A program made the translations under genes and the position numbers. Source: Curvibacter gracilis ATCC BAA-807 (GTDB lineage: Bacteria; Pseudomonadota; Gammaproteobacteria; Burkholderiales; Burkholderiaceae_C). From it: 64,000 bases of DNA. The DNA lies in the NCBI RefSeq assembly GCF_000518645.1, contig NZ_JADZ01000010.1:124001-188000 (forward strand). Direction: 5' to 3'. The notes below the pieces were generated by a model, which saw only the letters and a program-made list of their open reading frames with translations, did no database searches and was not told where the DNA came from. This document shows, piece after piece, positions 17,491 to 27,100 of the stretch (its first letter is position 1; the number at the start of each line of letters is the position of its first letter).

Positions 17491-18342
17491 TCAGGCCGGC
17501 AGCGCGCCATGCACAAAGAAGAGGGCGCCGGTGTCGCTGCTGATGCGGCAATGGCTGGCCTCGGTGGGGGCCAGCTGGTAGTCCATGGCACGCAGCAGGA
17601 TGTCGCCCAGGTACAGCTCGCCTTCGATCATCATGCAATCTTCGGCAATCGGGTGGGCGTGATCGGGGGCGACACCCCCCGGGGCCAGGCGGACCAGCAT
17701 CGATGCCACTGCGCCGGCCTGGGCCAGCGGCCGCATCTCCATGCCCTGCCCGTTGGCAGACCAGGTGCCGCCCAAGGCGTCGTCCACCCGTTGACCGGCG
17801 GCTTGCTGCCACCAATGCGATTCGACCGCAGACAAGGTGGCGGCCTCCACGCGCAACCGACGCACGTACACCTCAGTCCCGGCCTGTGCGGCCACGACGG
17901 GCGTGTGGGGCGTGCCGCGCACGCCGTAGCCCATGGGCGGCAGGGGCGTGCCGTCCCAGCCCAAGCGGCCCTGCAGCAGCAGTATTTCCTGGGCGTGGTC
18001 CGAGTCGTTCCAGGGCATGGCGGCGCCGTTTTGCAGCCGCACACATTCGACGCAGAACTGGGCGTCTTCATACAGGACGCGCGCCTGGGCGCCGGGGCCA
18101 CGTTGCTGCCAGGCGCCATCTTCGCGCCGCGTCACCTTGAAGGCTTTGTGCGCCTGGGCGCTGGCCGAGGCTCGGGCCCGCAGGCGGGCGGCCATGGATT
18201 CTTTGAGCGCGGCCGGCGGTGCCTGTTCGCGCAGCTGGGCCGCCAGCTCGCCGGGCCACAGCGAGGGCATGGGCGTTGGCTTGAAGGTCATGGAGCGGTC
18301 GAGCAAGAAGGGTTCACGGCCTGGATTGTCGCGCGGCTTCAT
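17491..18342 (-). CDS. ChrR-like cupin, probable anti-sigma factor
   Basis: 283 residues. The C-terminal cupin has DHAHPIAEDCMMIEGE and LGDILLRAMDYQLAPTEASH, matching ChrR cupin domains. The N-terminal helix PPAALKESMAARLRARA resembles the sigma-binding region of cupin anti-sigma proteins, but the Hx3Cx2C zinc motif of ChrR is missing. The start codon overlaps the stop of the upstream ECF sigma gene (ATGA), the usual sigma/anti-sigma coupling. ChrR-type factors release sigma-E on singlet oxygen or organic peroxides; the signal here is unknown. Confidence 0.82.
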   Translation of the reverse strand: MKPRDNPGREPFLLDRSMTFKPTPMPSLWPGELAAQLREQAPPAALKESMAARLRARASASAQAHKAFKVTRREDGAWQQRGPGAQARVLYEDAQFCVECVRLQNGAAMPWNDSDHAQEILLLQGRLGWDGTPLPPMGYGVRGTPHTPVVAAQAGTEVYVRRLRVEAATLSAVESHWWQQAAGQRVDDALGGTWSANGQGMEMRPLAQAGAVASMLVRLAPGGVAPDHAHPIAEDCMMIEGELYLGDILLRAMDYQLAPTEASHCRISSDTGALFFVHGALPA

Positions 18343-19073
18343 CGCAATGGCCTCCGGCTCGGTGTTTCTCCCAGCGCCACCCTCAGGAGTGACAAGGTGC
18401 GCCGCATGTGGGATTTGACGGTGCCCAAGGGCATCTGGACATGGGCGGCGATCTGCTCCTGGGTCATGTCACGGAAGTAGGCCAGGGCGATCAACTGGCG
18501 TCGCATCGGGTCCAACTGCAACAGGGCTTCATGCAGCCGGGTGCCGTTCTGGGCCAGCTCCAGCAGGTCCATGGGGTCGTCCTGGGCATCGCTGCACAGG
18601 GCCCCCGATTCGTCCTGGGCGTCGACATGGCCTTCGTAACCGGGGGTTCTGCGCAAGGCGCGCAGGGCGTCCAAGGCGCGCGATCGCGTGATGTTGAGCA
18701 CCCAGGCCGTCACGCTGCCGCGTGTCGTGTCGAAACGCGGGGCCTGGCGCCAGACCTGCCAGAACGCGGTCTCTGTCACCTCTTCGGCCAGAGCCGGGTT
18801 GCGTGTCAGATGAAGTGCGGTGGAATAGACCCGGTTCACCAGCCGCTGGTACAGCTCGGCCAGGGCGGCTTCGTCCTGGCGCATGACGCGGGCCACCAGC
18901 GCGGCCAGCAGCGCCGATTCGTCGGGCACGTCGGGCTCGTCTGGCATGCCGGTCTCGTCAGGGTCATCGATGACGGGCGTACGTCCCTCCAGCCTTGGCG
19001 GATGGGTTTCCCCATCGCCAAGCACCTGCAGTACCCATTCGTCCTCTTCCGGATCGTTTTCAGGAAATTCCAT
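18339..19073 (-). CDS. ECF sigma factor paired with a cupin anti-sigma
   Basis: 244 residues; region 2 is LYQRLVNRVYSTALHLTRNP with AEEVTETAFWQVWRQAPRFD, and region 4 is MTQEQIAAHVQMPLGTVKSHMRRTLSLLR. An acidic N-terminal extension of roughly 45 residues (many Asp, Glu and Pro) is unusual for ECF factors. The ATG at 19073 (MEFPENDPEED) is chosen; the frame continues upstream over the promoter. It is in the RpoE/ChrR-like arrangement and stands behind promoter P4, which has the same sequence as the promoters of the plus-strand cluster. Confidence 0.9.
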   Translation of the reverse strand: MEFPENDPEEDEWVLQVLGDGETHPPRLEGRTPVIDDPDETGMPDEPDVPDESALLAALVARVMRQDEAALAELYQRLVNRVYSTALHLTRNPALAEEVTETAFWQVWRQAPRFDTTRGSVTAWVLNITRSRALDALRALRRTPGYEGHVDAQDESGALCSDAQDDPMDLLELAQNGTRLHEALLQLDPMRRQLIALAYFRDMTQEQIAAHVQMPLGTVKSHMRRTLSLLRVALGETPSRRPLR

Positions 19074-19244
19074 TGCAGCTATCGCTTCCCCCGCCCAGGG
19101 CTTTCTTGGCGCGTTTGCTCTGACCCGTGCGCCATCCAGGCACACGAGGGCACCTGCCCAGGTGCCTGAAGGATGGCCGACCGGGCAAGCATCGTGTTGG
19201 CGTGCTGGGTCAATGGCCTGCAGGCAACGCCATGCTCCACCGCT

Positions 19245-19273
19245 GATACGCAACACATTCCTTTTTGGATGCA
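19245..19273 (-). promoter_or_regulatory. ECF-type promoter P4 for the sigma/cupin operon
   Basis: On the minus strand TGCATCCA (19273-19266), a 15-bp spacer, then CGTATC (19250-19245). It lies 172 bp upstream of the sigma start codon and is the only one of the five sites on this strand, giving an autoregulatory loop. Confidence 0.6.
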
Positions 19274-19367
19274 GCGCGCCGTAAAAACAAGGTTTTCTTC
19301 GTCCGACCGGTGCTCCGGCACCTGGGGGAGGGCGTCTGCGAAAGCCGCAAAGCAGCCCCCTGCAAGC

Positions 19368-20648
19368 TCAATCTGCCAGCACCACCCGGTCACGCCCCTG
19401 GTGCTTGGCTTGGTACAGGGCCTTGTCGGCGCGGTCCAACCAGTCGCGCAGGTGGCGGTCGCCGGGCTGGCGGCTGGCCACGCCGATGCTGGCGGTCATG
19501 CCTCGGGGGTGCTGGTCTTCACCGCCCCAGAGTTGGCGCAGGCGCAGCTGCTGCAGGATGCGCTGCGCAATGGCCTCGGCTTCGGAGCTGCGGGTGTCGG
19601 GCAGCAGCACGGCAAACTCCTCGCCGCCCATGCGCCCGACCACATCGCTGCTGCGCAGCTCGGCGCGCACCACGGCAGCAAACTCGATCAGGGCGCGGTC
19701 GCCCTCCAGGTGGCCGTAACGGTCGTTGATGCTTTTGAAGTGGTCCAGATCCAGGATCAGCAGCGCTGGCGCAGGCGAGGCACCGGCGTCGCCGCAGGCG
19801 GCACTGGCCAGAAACAGCGATTCCGCAGCCTCCAGCAGCACACGGCGGTTGCTCAGGCCGGTCAGCATGTCGGTGCTGGCCAGGCGGTGCAGTTCGCGCT
19901 CCAGGTTCTTGCGCTGGGTCACGTCGCGGTAGATGCCCTCCACGCCGGCAAAGGCGCCGTGCTGGTCGTACAGCGCGTGACTGCTGATCGAGATGTCGAT
20001 CACCTGGCCGTCACGGCGCACCATCTGGCCGGGGAAGTCGGACACCTCGCCGTGCTCCATGATGGCCACCTTGAAGGCGTCGCGGTCCTTGCTCTGCGGG
20101 TAGTAAGACTCGGCGGTGCGACCTTCGATTTCATGGGGTTCGTAGCCCAGCACGCGGCGCACGCCCGGGCCCACATGCTGCACCACGCCCTGGGCATCGG
20201 TGCGGTAGTACACGTCCTGCATCTTCTCGAACAGGCGCCGGAAATTGCGCTCGCTTTCCTGCATCTCGTGTTGCAGGCGGTCCAGGTGGGTCATGTCGAT
20301 GCCGCTGACCAGCAGGGCCGGCTGCCCCTGCCACAGCACCTTGGCACTGGCCAGCAGCACCATGCGGGTGTTGCCGCAGCAGGTCTGCATGCGGTAGCTG
20401 GTGCTTTGGTTGCGCTGACCGGGCACGCCGCCCTGGCTCAAGGCCTGCACGCGCCGGCGGGCTCGGGCAAGATCCAGCGGGTGGGTGAAATCACTGTAAG
20501 AGCGCCCCAGCACCTGATCGGCCTGTTCGGCCTCCAGCAGCGCCAGGCAGGCGGGGTTGGCGTGAACAATCTGGCCCGACACGGCCACCACGGCGGGGGT
20601 GGGCAGGGCGTCCAGAGTGTCAGTGTGCAGTTCCGGGGAATGCGGCAT
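19368..20648 (-). CDS. PAS-PAS-GGDEF diguanylate cyclase
   Basis: 426 residues. Two PAS-like domains (about 10-125 and 130-255; the second ends GIYRDVTQRKNLEREL) are followed by a GGDEF domain with LILDLDHFKSINDRYGH and the active-site motif GRMGGEEFAVLLPD, so it should make cyclic di-GMP. No membrane segment is seen; sensing is probably cytoplasmic. An allosteric RxxD inhibitory site is not obvious just before the motif. It is separate from the stress cluster, with about 290 bp to the sigma gene start. Confidence 0.92.
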   Translation of the reverse strand: MPHSPELHTDTLDALPTPAVVAVSGQIVHANPACLALLEAEQADQVLGRSYSDFTHPLDLARARRRVQALSQGGVPGQRNQSTSYRMQTCCGNTRMVLLASAKVLWQGQPALLVSGIDMTHLDRLQHEMQESERNFRRLFEKMQDVYYRTDAQGVVQHVGPGVRRVLGYEPHEIEGRTAESYYPQSKDRDAFKVAIMEHGEVSDFPGQMVRRDGQVIDISISSHALYDQHGAFAGVEGIYRDVTQRKNLERELHRLASTDMLTGLSNRRVLLEAAESLFLASAACGDAGASPAPALLILDLDHFKSINDRYGHLEGDRALIEFAAVVRAELRSSDVVGRMGGEEFAVLLPDTRSSEAEAIAQRILQQLRLRQLWGGEDQHPRGMTASIGVASRQPGDRHLRDWLDRADKALYQAKHQGRDRVVLAD

Positions 20649-20799
20649 GGAAGCTCTGGAATAAAGGCGGTAGGTAGACCGGTCATCGCTAAATTCGACG
20701 ACCTTGTCTGCAATTTAGCACCACCTGGGCCGTTTCGGGCCTGCGGGTTTTCCATTTGCCGGCTCCCGGGGACTGGCCAGGCCCCATGCCGGCCGGTCT

Positions 20800-21780
20800 T
20801 TACACCGGCTTTGCAACCTCAGCAGTGGTCGCCGGGGCGTCCGCGGGTGCGGCCCGGTAGACCAGCACCTTCAGTGAGCGGTCTTCGTTGGTGTCGGCAA
20901 ACACGGTCGGGTTGGCCACGCGTTGCTCAAAGACCAGGCTGGGCGCCAGGTCGCGCATCTGGTCCTGCAGAAAATCCAGCCCCAGGGTGGGCGAGTTCAG
21001 GCACAGCAGGGCGCGGCCCTCGGGTGCCAAAAGGTCGGGCAGGCGCCGCATCAGCCGGGCGTAGTCCTTGGTGGCCACAAAGCTGCCCTTCTGGTGGGTG
21101 GGCGGGTCGACGATGACCAGGTCATACGGTCCGGCCCGGTTGATCTTGCCCCAGGTGGTGAAGATGTCGTGGGCCAGAAAGCTGGCCCCGGTGTCCAGCC
21201 CATTGAGGCGGTGGTTCTGCTGGCCGATGGCGATGGCGCCGGAACTCATGTCCACGTTCACCACCTGGCGCGCCCCGGCCTGCAGGGCCACCACCGAAAA
21301 CGCACAGGTGTAGGCAAACAGGTTCAGCACCTTGGGGGCGCGCAGGCCGTTGGGGTGCGGGTGGGCCAGCAGGTGCTTGCGCACCCAGCGCCGGCCTTCG
21401 GCCATGTCCAGGAACAGGCCGTGGTTCTGTCCCTTGAGCACGTGCACCCGGTACTGCGCGCCCGCTTCGGTCACCACGTGCGGCTCGGGCACGCTGCCCG
21501 CCATCAGCCGGGTCTCGGCACGGCCTTCCAGGCGCTGCTGGAACACCCAGTTTAGCGGCTGCCCGGGGGCGATCTGCGCCCAGCGGGCCTGCAGGGCGGT
21601 CTGCAGCGTGGCCAGTTCTGATTCTTCAACCGGCAGGAAGCTGGTCACCACCCACACGGGCGGGTAGGCGTCCAGTGTCCATTGCTCACAGCCCGGGTAG
21701 CGGCCACCCCGGCCATGGAACAGGCGTTGGGCGTCTTGGGGCATGTCCATCGAGGCGATGGTGTCGAGCAGGGCTTGCAT
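20800..21780 (-). CDS. Class I SAM-dependent methyltransferase (RlmI/PF10672-like)
   Basis: 326 residues. The N-terminal part contains HVVTEAGAQYRVHVLKGQNH; the Rossmann-type methyltransferase core has VLNLFAYTCAFSVVALQAGA (SAM-binding motif I) and YDLVIVDPPTHQKGSF (motif IV). This is the RlmI/YccW-related group that methylates 23S rRNA bases, but the exact target cannot be told. The ATG at 21780 is used because homology starts just after it. It shares no operon with its neighbours; the divergent GNAT gene starts 92 bp away. Confidence 0.85.
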   Translation of the reverse strand: MQALLDTIASMDMPQDAQRLFHGRGGRYPGCEQWTLDAYPPVWVVTSFLPVEESELATLQTALQARWAQIAPGQPLNWVFQQRLEGRAETRLMAGSVPEPHVVTEAGAQYRVHVLKGQNHGLFLDMAEGRRWVRKHLLAHPHPNGLRAPKVLNLFAYTCAFSVVALQAGARQVVNVDMSSGAIAIGQQNHRLNGLDTGASFLAHDIFTTWGKINRAGPYDLVIVDPPTHQKGSFVATKDYARLMRRLPDLLAPEGRALLCLNSPTLGLDFLQDQMRDLAPSLVFEQRVANPTVFADTNEDRSLKVLVYRAAPADAPATTAEVAKPV

Positions 21781-21872
21781 GGGGGGAGATCGTGGGGTGG
21801 AACTGCTTGGGCAAGGCGACGCCCGGAAGGGGGCACATCTTAGCGTGGGCCGACACGGCAGAATCTGCAGCC

Positions 21873-22526
21873 ATGAACGCCACGCCGATTCCTCCTGTCC
21901 CAGCGGCTCAGCCGCCTGCACCCGCACCCTTCCATCTGCTGACCACCCTGCAAGGGCCGCGCATCCGCCTGCGCCCTTTGCAGGCCGACGATGGCCCGGC
22001 CCTGTTGAAGGCCGCCGCCGATGGCGAGTTGTGGCAACTGCCCTTCACAGTGGTGCCGTCGGCCGACACGGTGCACACCTACCTGGCCGAGGCCCTGGCC
22101 GGGCGCGAGGCGGGCACCGTGATGCCTTTTGCCACCGAGCTGGTGGCCACCGGCGAGGTGATCGGCACCACGCGGTTCTGGAAGATCCACCGCCGGCACC
22201 GCAAGCTGGAGATCGGCGCCACCTGGCTGGCCGCGCGCTGGCAGCGCAGCTTTGCCAACACCGAGGCCAAGTACCTGCTGCTGCGCCATGCTTTCGAGGT
22301 GATGCAGTGCGTGCGCGTGCAACTGACCACCGACGAGATCAACCTGCGTTCGCGCGCCGCCATCCTGCGCCTGGGCGCGGTGCAGGAGGGCATCGTGCGG
22401 CATGAACGCATCATGCCCGATGGGCGCAAGCGCAACTCGGTGCGCTTCAGCATCATCGATGACGAGTGGCCCCAGGTGCGGCAGGCCCTGCGGGAGCGGC
22501 TGGTGGCTGGCGGCGGTCAGGTGTGA
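21873..22526 (+). CDS. GNAT-family N-acetyltransferase (RimJ/RimL-like)
   Basis: 217 residues. GPRIRLRPLQADDGPALLKAA opens the fold, ATGEVIGTTRFWKI and KLEIGATWLAARWQRSFAN cover the central strands and the acetyl-CoA region, and LRHAFEVMQCVRVQLTTDEIN ends it. Features match RimJ/RimL-like enzymes that acetylate protein N termini or small amines. The ATG at 21873 is chosen; a proline-rich leader of about 20 residues precedes the domain. Substrate unknown. Confidence 0.88.
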   Translation: MNATPIPPVPAAQPPAPAPFHLLTTLQGPRIRLRPLQADDGPALLKAAADGELWQLPFTVVPSADTVHTYLAEALAGREAGTVMPFATELVATGEVIGTTRFWKIHRRHRKLEIGATWLAARWQRSFANTEAKYLLLRHAFEVMQCVRVQLTTDEINLRSRAAILRLGAVQEGIVRHERIMPDGRKRNSVRFSIIDDEWPQVRQALRERLVAGGGQV

Positions 22527-22553
22527 GCCGGCGGGTGGCCTGTGCGCATGGGC

Positions 22554-23333
22554 TCAGTCGCTGCGCCCGCCCAGAAACTCGATCCCCGTGCGCCGCACCA
22601 GCTCGGCATAGCTGATGGGGGCCGACACGCGCTCCCCGGCCTGGTTGCGCTGCCAGTGGGCCCAGGCCTTGCCGGTGTGGGCGTCGTAGACGAGCTTGTA
22701 CAGGTAGGCCGGCACCCGCACGCCACGGGGGCCGATGCGTTCGCTGCCGGGCTCGAACACCGGGCCGGTGATCACGAACACATCGCCCTGGGCGCGCAAG
22801 GCATAGCGCCGGGTGTCCTTCTCGATCTTGGCCCAGGGGCCGCTGTTGTTCTGGCTGTTCTGCGGCACCATGTTGGCCAGCGAGAAGCTTTGTGCCATGG
22901 CGCTGGGTGTGGGCATGTCACCGGCCGGGGCCATGTGCCCGCGTGAATAGCCCGAGCCTTTGTAGTCCTCCAGCTCGGCGCGTTCGCTGCGTGGCAGGCG
23001 GGCGTCGGCAAAGAACTTGTCGGCCCGCTTCTCGTCGGCGTCCTCGATGCGCTGGCGGTTCAGGCGCTCGGCCACGAACACCGGGGTGCGGGATTCGGCG
23101 CTGTGCAGCACGGCAAACGCCTCGTAACACAGCTCGCGCAAACCACGCGCTGCAGGCACCTGGGGGGGATGACCACCGGCAAAGAACTGAGGGCATTCGG
23201 CAAAGCGCGTGGGCAGTGCCTGGGCGGGGGAGGCGGCCCAAGCAGAGGTCTGAGGGGCCAGGAACGCGGTGCTGACGGCGGCACAAGCGACAAAGCGGCG
23301 CAACCAGGGCGCCATCGGAGACAGGAAATGCAC
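22554..23333 (-). CDS. Exported DNA/RNA non-specific endonuclease
   Basis: 259 residues with a signal peptide ending near SAWAASPAQ. The active-site region is SGYSRGHMAPAGDMPT, the Arg-Gly-His of the beta-beta-alpha-metal nuclease family (usual form DRGH; here SRGH), followed by SLANMVPQNSQNNSGPWAKIE with the metal-binding Asn. Such enzymes degrade extracellular or periplasmic nucleic acid. The ATG at 23315 (MAPWLRRF) is an alternative start. The Asp-to-Ser change just before RGH occurs in some relatives and need not abolish activity. Confidence 0.85.
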   Translation of the reverse strand: MHFLSPMAPWLRRFVACAAVSTAFLAPQTSAWAASPAQALPTRFAECPQFFAGGHPPQVPAARGLRELCYEAFAVLHSAESRTPVFVAERLNRQRIEDADEKRADKFFADARLPRSERAELEDYKGSGYSRGHMAPAGDMPTPSAMAQSFSLANMVPQNSQNNSGPWAKIEKDTRRYALRAQGDVFVITGPVFEPGSERIGPRGVRVPAYLYKLVYDAHTGKAWAHWQRNQAGERVSAPISYAELVRRTGIEFLGGRSD

Positions 23334-23402
23334 GGAAACTACAAAGCCAAAGCGCCCGATTGGAGCACGGCCAAAGTGTCACAAACTGCAAAACAAGTGA
23401 AA

Positions 23403-24089
23403 TTACGGGGTGTGTTGCTCGGGCACTGAGGGGGCTCGTGTGAGCAGTGCCATCAGCACCAGGCCCGGCAGCAGAAAACCCAGGCCCACCAGCGTGCCAT
23501 GGCCCAGGTGGGCCCAGGGCTCGGGCCACGCGGCCATCCAGCGCATGGGCGAAAGCCAGGGGTTCAGGCCCAGCCACAGCGCAGCCACCAGGGCGCAGGG
23601 CCAGCGCCAGTCGGCGCCGCGCAGGCGGGCCTGCTGCCAGGCCAGCCCGATCAGGCCCAGCACCAGGCCACCCTCCAGCCACCATGCCCAGGGGCCCAAC
23701 TGCCCCCACAGGCCCGCGCCCATGTGCTGATCCGAGAACGGAAACAGGGCCAGATCGTGGTTGTGCACCGGCCAGTCGGCCACCCAATGCGACAGCGCCG
23801 CCACCAGACCCCAGGCCGCCAGCGCCCGGCTGCGGCGCCAGCACAGCAGGCCCCAGGCGCCGGACCACAGCCCGGCCGCGAGCAAGGAGTGGTCCCAGTC
23901 GATGAAGCGCAGGTCGAAGTACAGGTAGGGGCCGGCCGCCAGGTTGGGGCTGACCTGGTCCCAGCCCAGCACGATGAACAGGCCATTGAGCATGTCCAGC
24001 AGGCCCACCCCCAGCAGGACGGGCCAGGCCGGCTGCCGCGGGATGCGGCTCTGCAGGGCCAGGCCGATGGCGAAGTGTCCGGCGTACAT
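23403..24089 (-). CDS. Polytopic membrane protein, possible YdjM-like membrane hydrolase
   Basis: 228 residues with about six hydrophobic segments. The N terminus MYAGHFAIGLAL and the internal DWDHSLLAAG and SHWVADWPVHNHD resemble predicted membrane-bound metal-dependent hydrolases of the YdjM/DUF457 type, in which His and Asp near the membrane surface are conserved. Enzyme activity has not been shown for this type. It is followed after 28 bp by the GMC fusion gene's end and is probably an independent unit. Confidence 0.7.
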   Translation of the reverse strand: MYAGHFAIGLALQSRIPRQPAWPVLLGVGLLDMLNGLFIVLGWDQVSPNLAAGPYLYFDLRFIDWDHSLLAAGLWSGAWGLLCWRRSRALAAWGLVAALSHWVADWPVHNHDLALFPFSDQHMGAGLWGQLGPWAWWLEGGLVLGLIGLAWQQARLRGADWRWPCALVAALWLGLNPWLSPMRWMAAWPEPWAHLGHGTLVGLGFLLPGLVLMALLTRAPSVPEQHTP

Positions 24090-24117
24090 GGGCTCGGTCG
24101 GGCTTGGAGGGGGCCGC

Positions 24118-27100
24118 TCAGGGGTGTCGGTTCAGCTCGGCGACGAGCTGCGGGAACACCTCGGTGGCCGCGTTCTTGCCGATGAACAGGTCCATGTGGG
24201 CGTAGTCCTTGAAGAGTTGGCGGCTGTACAGGCCGGGGTCATTGTGCTCGCTCAGCCAGGCCAGGGTGCGCAGGCTGGTCTCGGGCAGGAACAACTGGTT
24301 GCGGGCCCCCGCAATGAAGTGGATGGGCAGTGCCAGGTGGCGCGCCCGCTCGGGGCTCAGGTAGCGCTCGTGCCCCAGCGGGTCCACCACATGGCCTTTT
24401 TGCATGATCAGGCTCAGCTGGTCGAAGGGCCGCAGCGACACCGGCCCCACCATGCGCGCCAGGGCGGTGTGGGTGGCGTGGTTGAGCTGCTCGTGCCGGT
24501 ACGAGGGCCCCATGATGGCAAACAGGCGGCGGCACACCGGGTTCTTGCAGGCCTCGCCTTCGGGCACGGGCACGCCCCAGAGCACGGCGTCCAGCTGGCT
24601 GTCGAAGTCGGTGCCACCGGGCACGAAGTCGACATGGCCGCCGAACTCGGGCATGTTCTGCAACAGGCGCGACACCCCCAGCTCGCTTTTCAGGTCGTTG
24701 AGCCAGTTGGTGATGGGGTGCAGCGTGAGCTGCGAGGCGATGACCGAGCGCACGCCTGGCATGCCCTCCAGCAAGGCCATCAGCAGCGTCATCGAACCCA
24801 CGCAATGCGCGATCACCTGCAGGTCGGGTCGGCCGGTCTGGGCCAGCACATGGCGCACGGCCGCGGGCCAGTCATGGCGGGCGATGTCGCTGATGGTGTA
24901 GGGCTGCAGCGGGCTGCCCGAGTCGATGCTGCCGCGGTAGTCGAGCAGCCACACATCGAAGCCCTCACGGCACAAGGCCTCGACCAGGTTCTCGTCCACC
25001 GTGTCGGTGGCAAAGGAGGAGGCCCGGATCGAGAAGCCCGGCGCCAGGATCACCGGGCCTTTCTGTCCTGGGTAGCGGGTCAGGCGGATCGAAAAGCCAT
25101 CGTCCAGCGGCACGCTGTGCACCACCGGGGCCGGTGCCTTCAGGGCCCGCCCAGCCCATTGGGGCAGGGCCTTGCCCGGGAAGTCGTTCAGGCACGAGAG
25201 CAGGCCCCCATAGGCCTGGAACACCGTCATGCCGAAGAAGCCCGCAAACTGTTCCAGGTAAAGGAGGTGGATGGTGTCCAGCAGCCCGGGTTGGTGGGCC
25301 TGGATCTGCCGGGCCAGGGGCGTGACGGCCTCCAGCTTGAGGGTGGTCAGCTGCTTGAGCAGGTCGTCCAGGGCCAGCGAGGCGATGCCTTGGGCCAGCA
25401 GGGTGCCACCGGGCTGGTCGCGCACCTCCACGAACAACGTGGTCAGGTCCTGCCAACTCGAGGAGCTGGCGGTCTGGTGCAGGCGCTTGTGGCCGTGCAG
25501 GTGGAACTGGCCACGCCCTTGCGCGCGCTCCAGCGTCATGTCGTACACCATGAGCCAGGTCTCCACCTGCTGCTCGTCGGTGCACAGCAGCTGGAAGCGC
25601 CCCTGGCGCACCACCATGGGCTCGGGGTCCAGGGCGTGGCAATGCACCTGGCCGTCGATGTCGGCGGGGTGGTCTTCGTGGGTGTTGAGTTGGTGAAGGT
25701 CCTGGGTGTGCACCAACAGCTCCAGGCTCAAAGTCTGGCCGCGGCGGCGCCCCCAGGCGCGGGCGATCTCGAAGTCGTGGATCAGCCCGCCGGGCCCGTT
25801 CTGCTGCAGGGCTTCGGTGCTCACCCAGCCGGCCATGCGCTCGGAAAACGAGAAGGCCGGGCTCAGCAGCTGCGGAAAGCGTGCGATTGCGGCTTTCAAC
25901 ACCGCGGCGCCTTCTGCCTTGGCCCAGTCGAGCACGCCGTCTTCCAGGGGCTGGATCAGCTCGTGCATCAAGGTGTGGCCGGCTTGTTGAAGGGCGTGCT
26001 CGGCGGTCTGCAGCTCCTCTTGCACAGCGTTTTTCAGGCGCGCCCAGAGGCTTTCGGAGTCCGCCGGTGCCTCGGCTGCGGCCGGTGGGGTGGCAGGGTG
26101 GGCAGGGGTGGCACCCCACTGGATGGTCCAGCCGCGCTGGTCGGCCAGGCGCTGGCAGGCGCGCTCGGCCACGGCGGTGATGGTCAGCAGCGGGTTGACC
26201 CCCACCGCGGCGGGGATCACCGCGCCGTCGCACACGTACAGGCCCTCATGCACGGCCTCGCCCTGCGTACCGGCAAAGACCTGGCACTGGTGGTTGACCA
26301 CGCCGTGCGACGCATCGTCGCCCATGGCGCAACCCCCGAGCGGGTGCACCGTGACCAGCTTCTGGCCCATGCCCTCGGTCCACAGCGGGTTGGCGATGAA
26401 CTGGCCCTGGATGCCCTCACTGGCGCGGCGCAGCCACTGGTTGTCGTGCTCGATGACGGGGGATCGCCCGGCATGGGGCCAATCGATGCGCAGGCGGTCG
26501 TCATGCAGTTTCAACTGGCCCTGGGCGTCGTCCAGGCTCATCACCAGAAAGGTCTGGGTGCGGTCCACCGCGCCGCGGTAGGCCATGTCGGCCAGTTGGC
26601 CGGGGTCTTGCTGGACGGCCTCGCCGATGGCCTTGGCATCGAGCAGCTTGCGCTTGCCGTCCTCCGCGCCGTATTCGAAGGCGGTGTTGAGCTGGGCCGA
26701 GGCAAAGAACAGGGCCGGGGCCAGCGCCAGGGCCAGCGCGCCCGGGATCACGCCTTCTTCGATCACCAGGCGGTCCTTGGGGTCGGGCTCCTGGCGCAGG
26801 TCGATCACGCCGGTGATGCAGGGGCCGGGCAGGGCGCCTTCCACCGGCTTGCGCTGGCCCAGGCCCACCCCGTGCAGGCCCGGCACGTCGGCCACTGGGG
26901 GTTCACGCAAAGCCAGTTCGTCCGGGTCTTCGCCTGGGTCGTCGTCGGCCGGGTTGGCCTGCGCAGCCTCGGCAGCCTGAGGTGACCAGCCCGCGTCATA
27001 GGCCAGGCCCAGCACATCGCCATTGCCCGAGAACGAGGCGCCCAGCCGGTCTGACAAGGGCAGGCCGTGCTGGCGCGAACGCAGCAGGATCTCGGTGGAG

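Noticed and set aside
23944-26985. 1013-residue plus-strand frame opposite the GMC-hydrolase fusion
   Set aside because: Antisense shadow of a gene with complete catalytic motifs; composition is that of a frame forced open by high GC.
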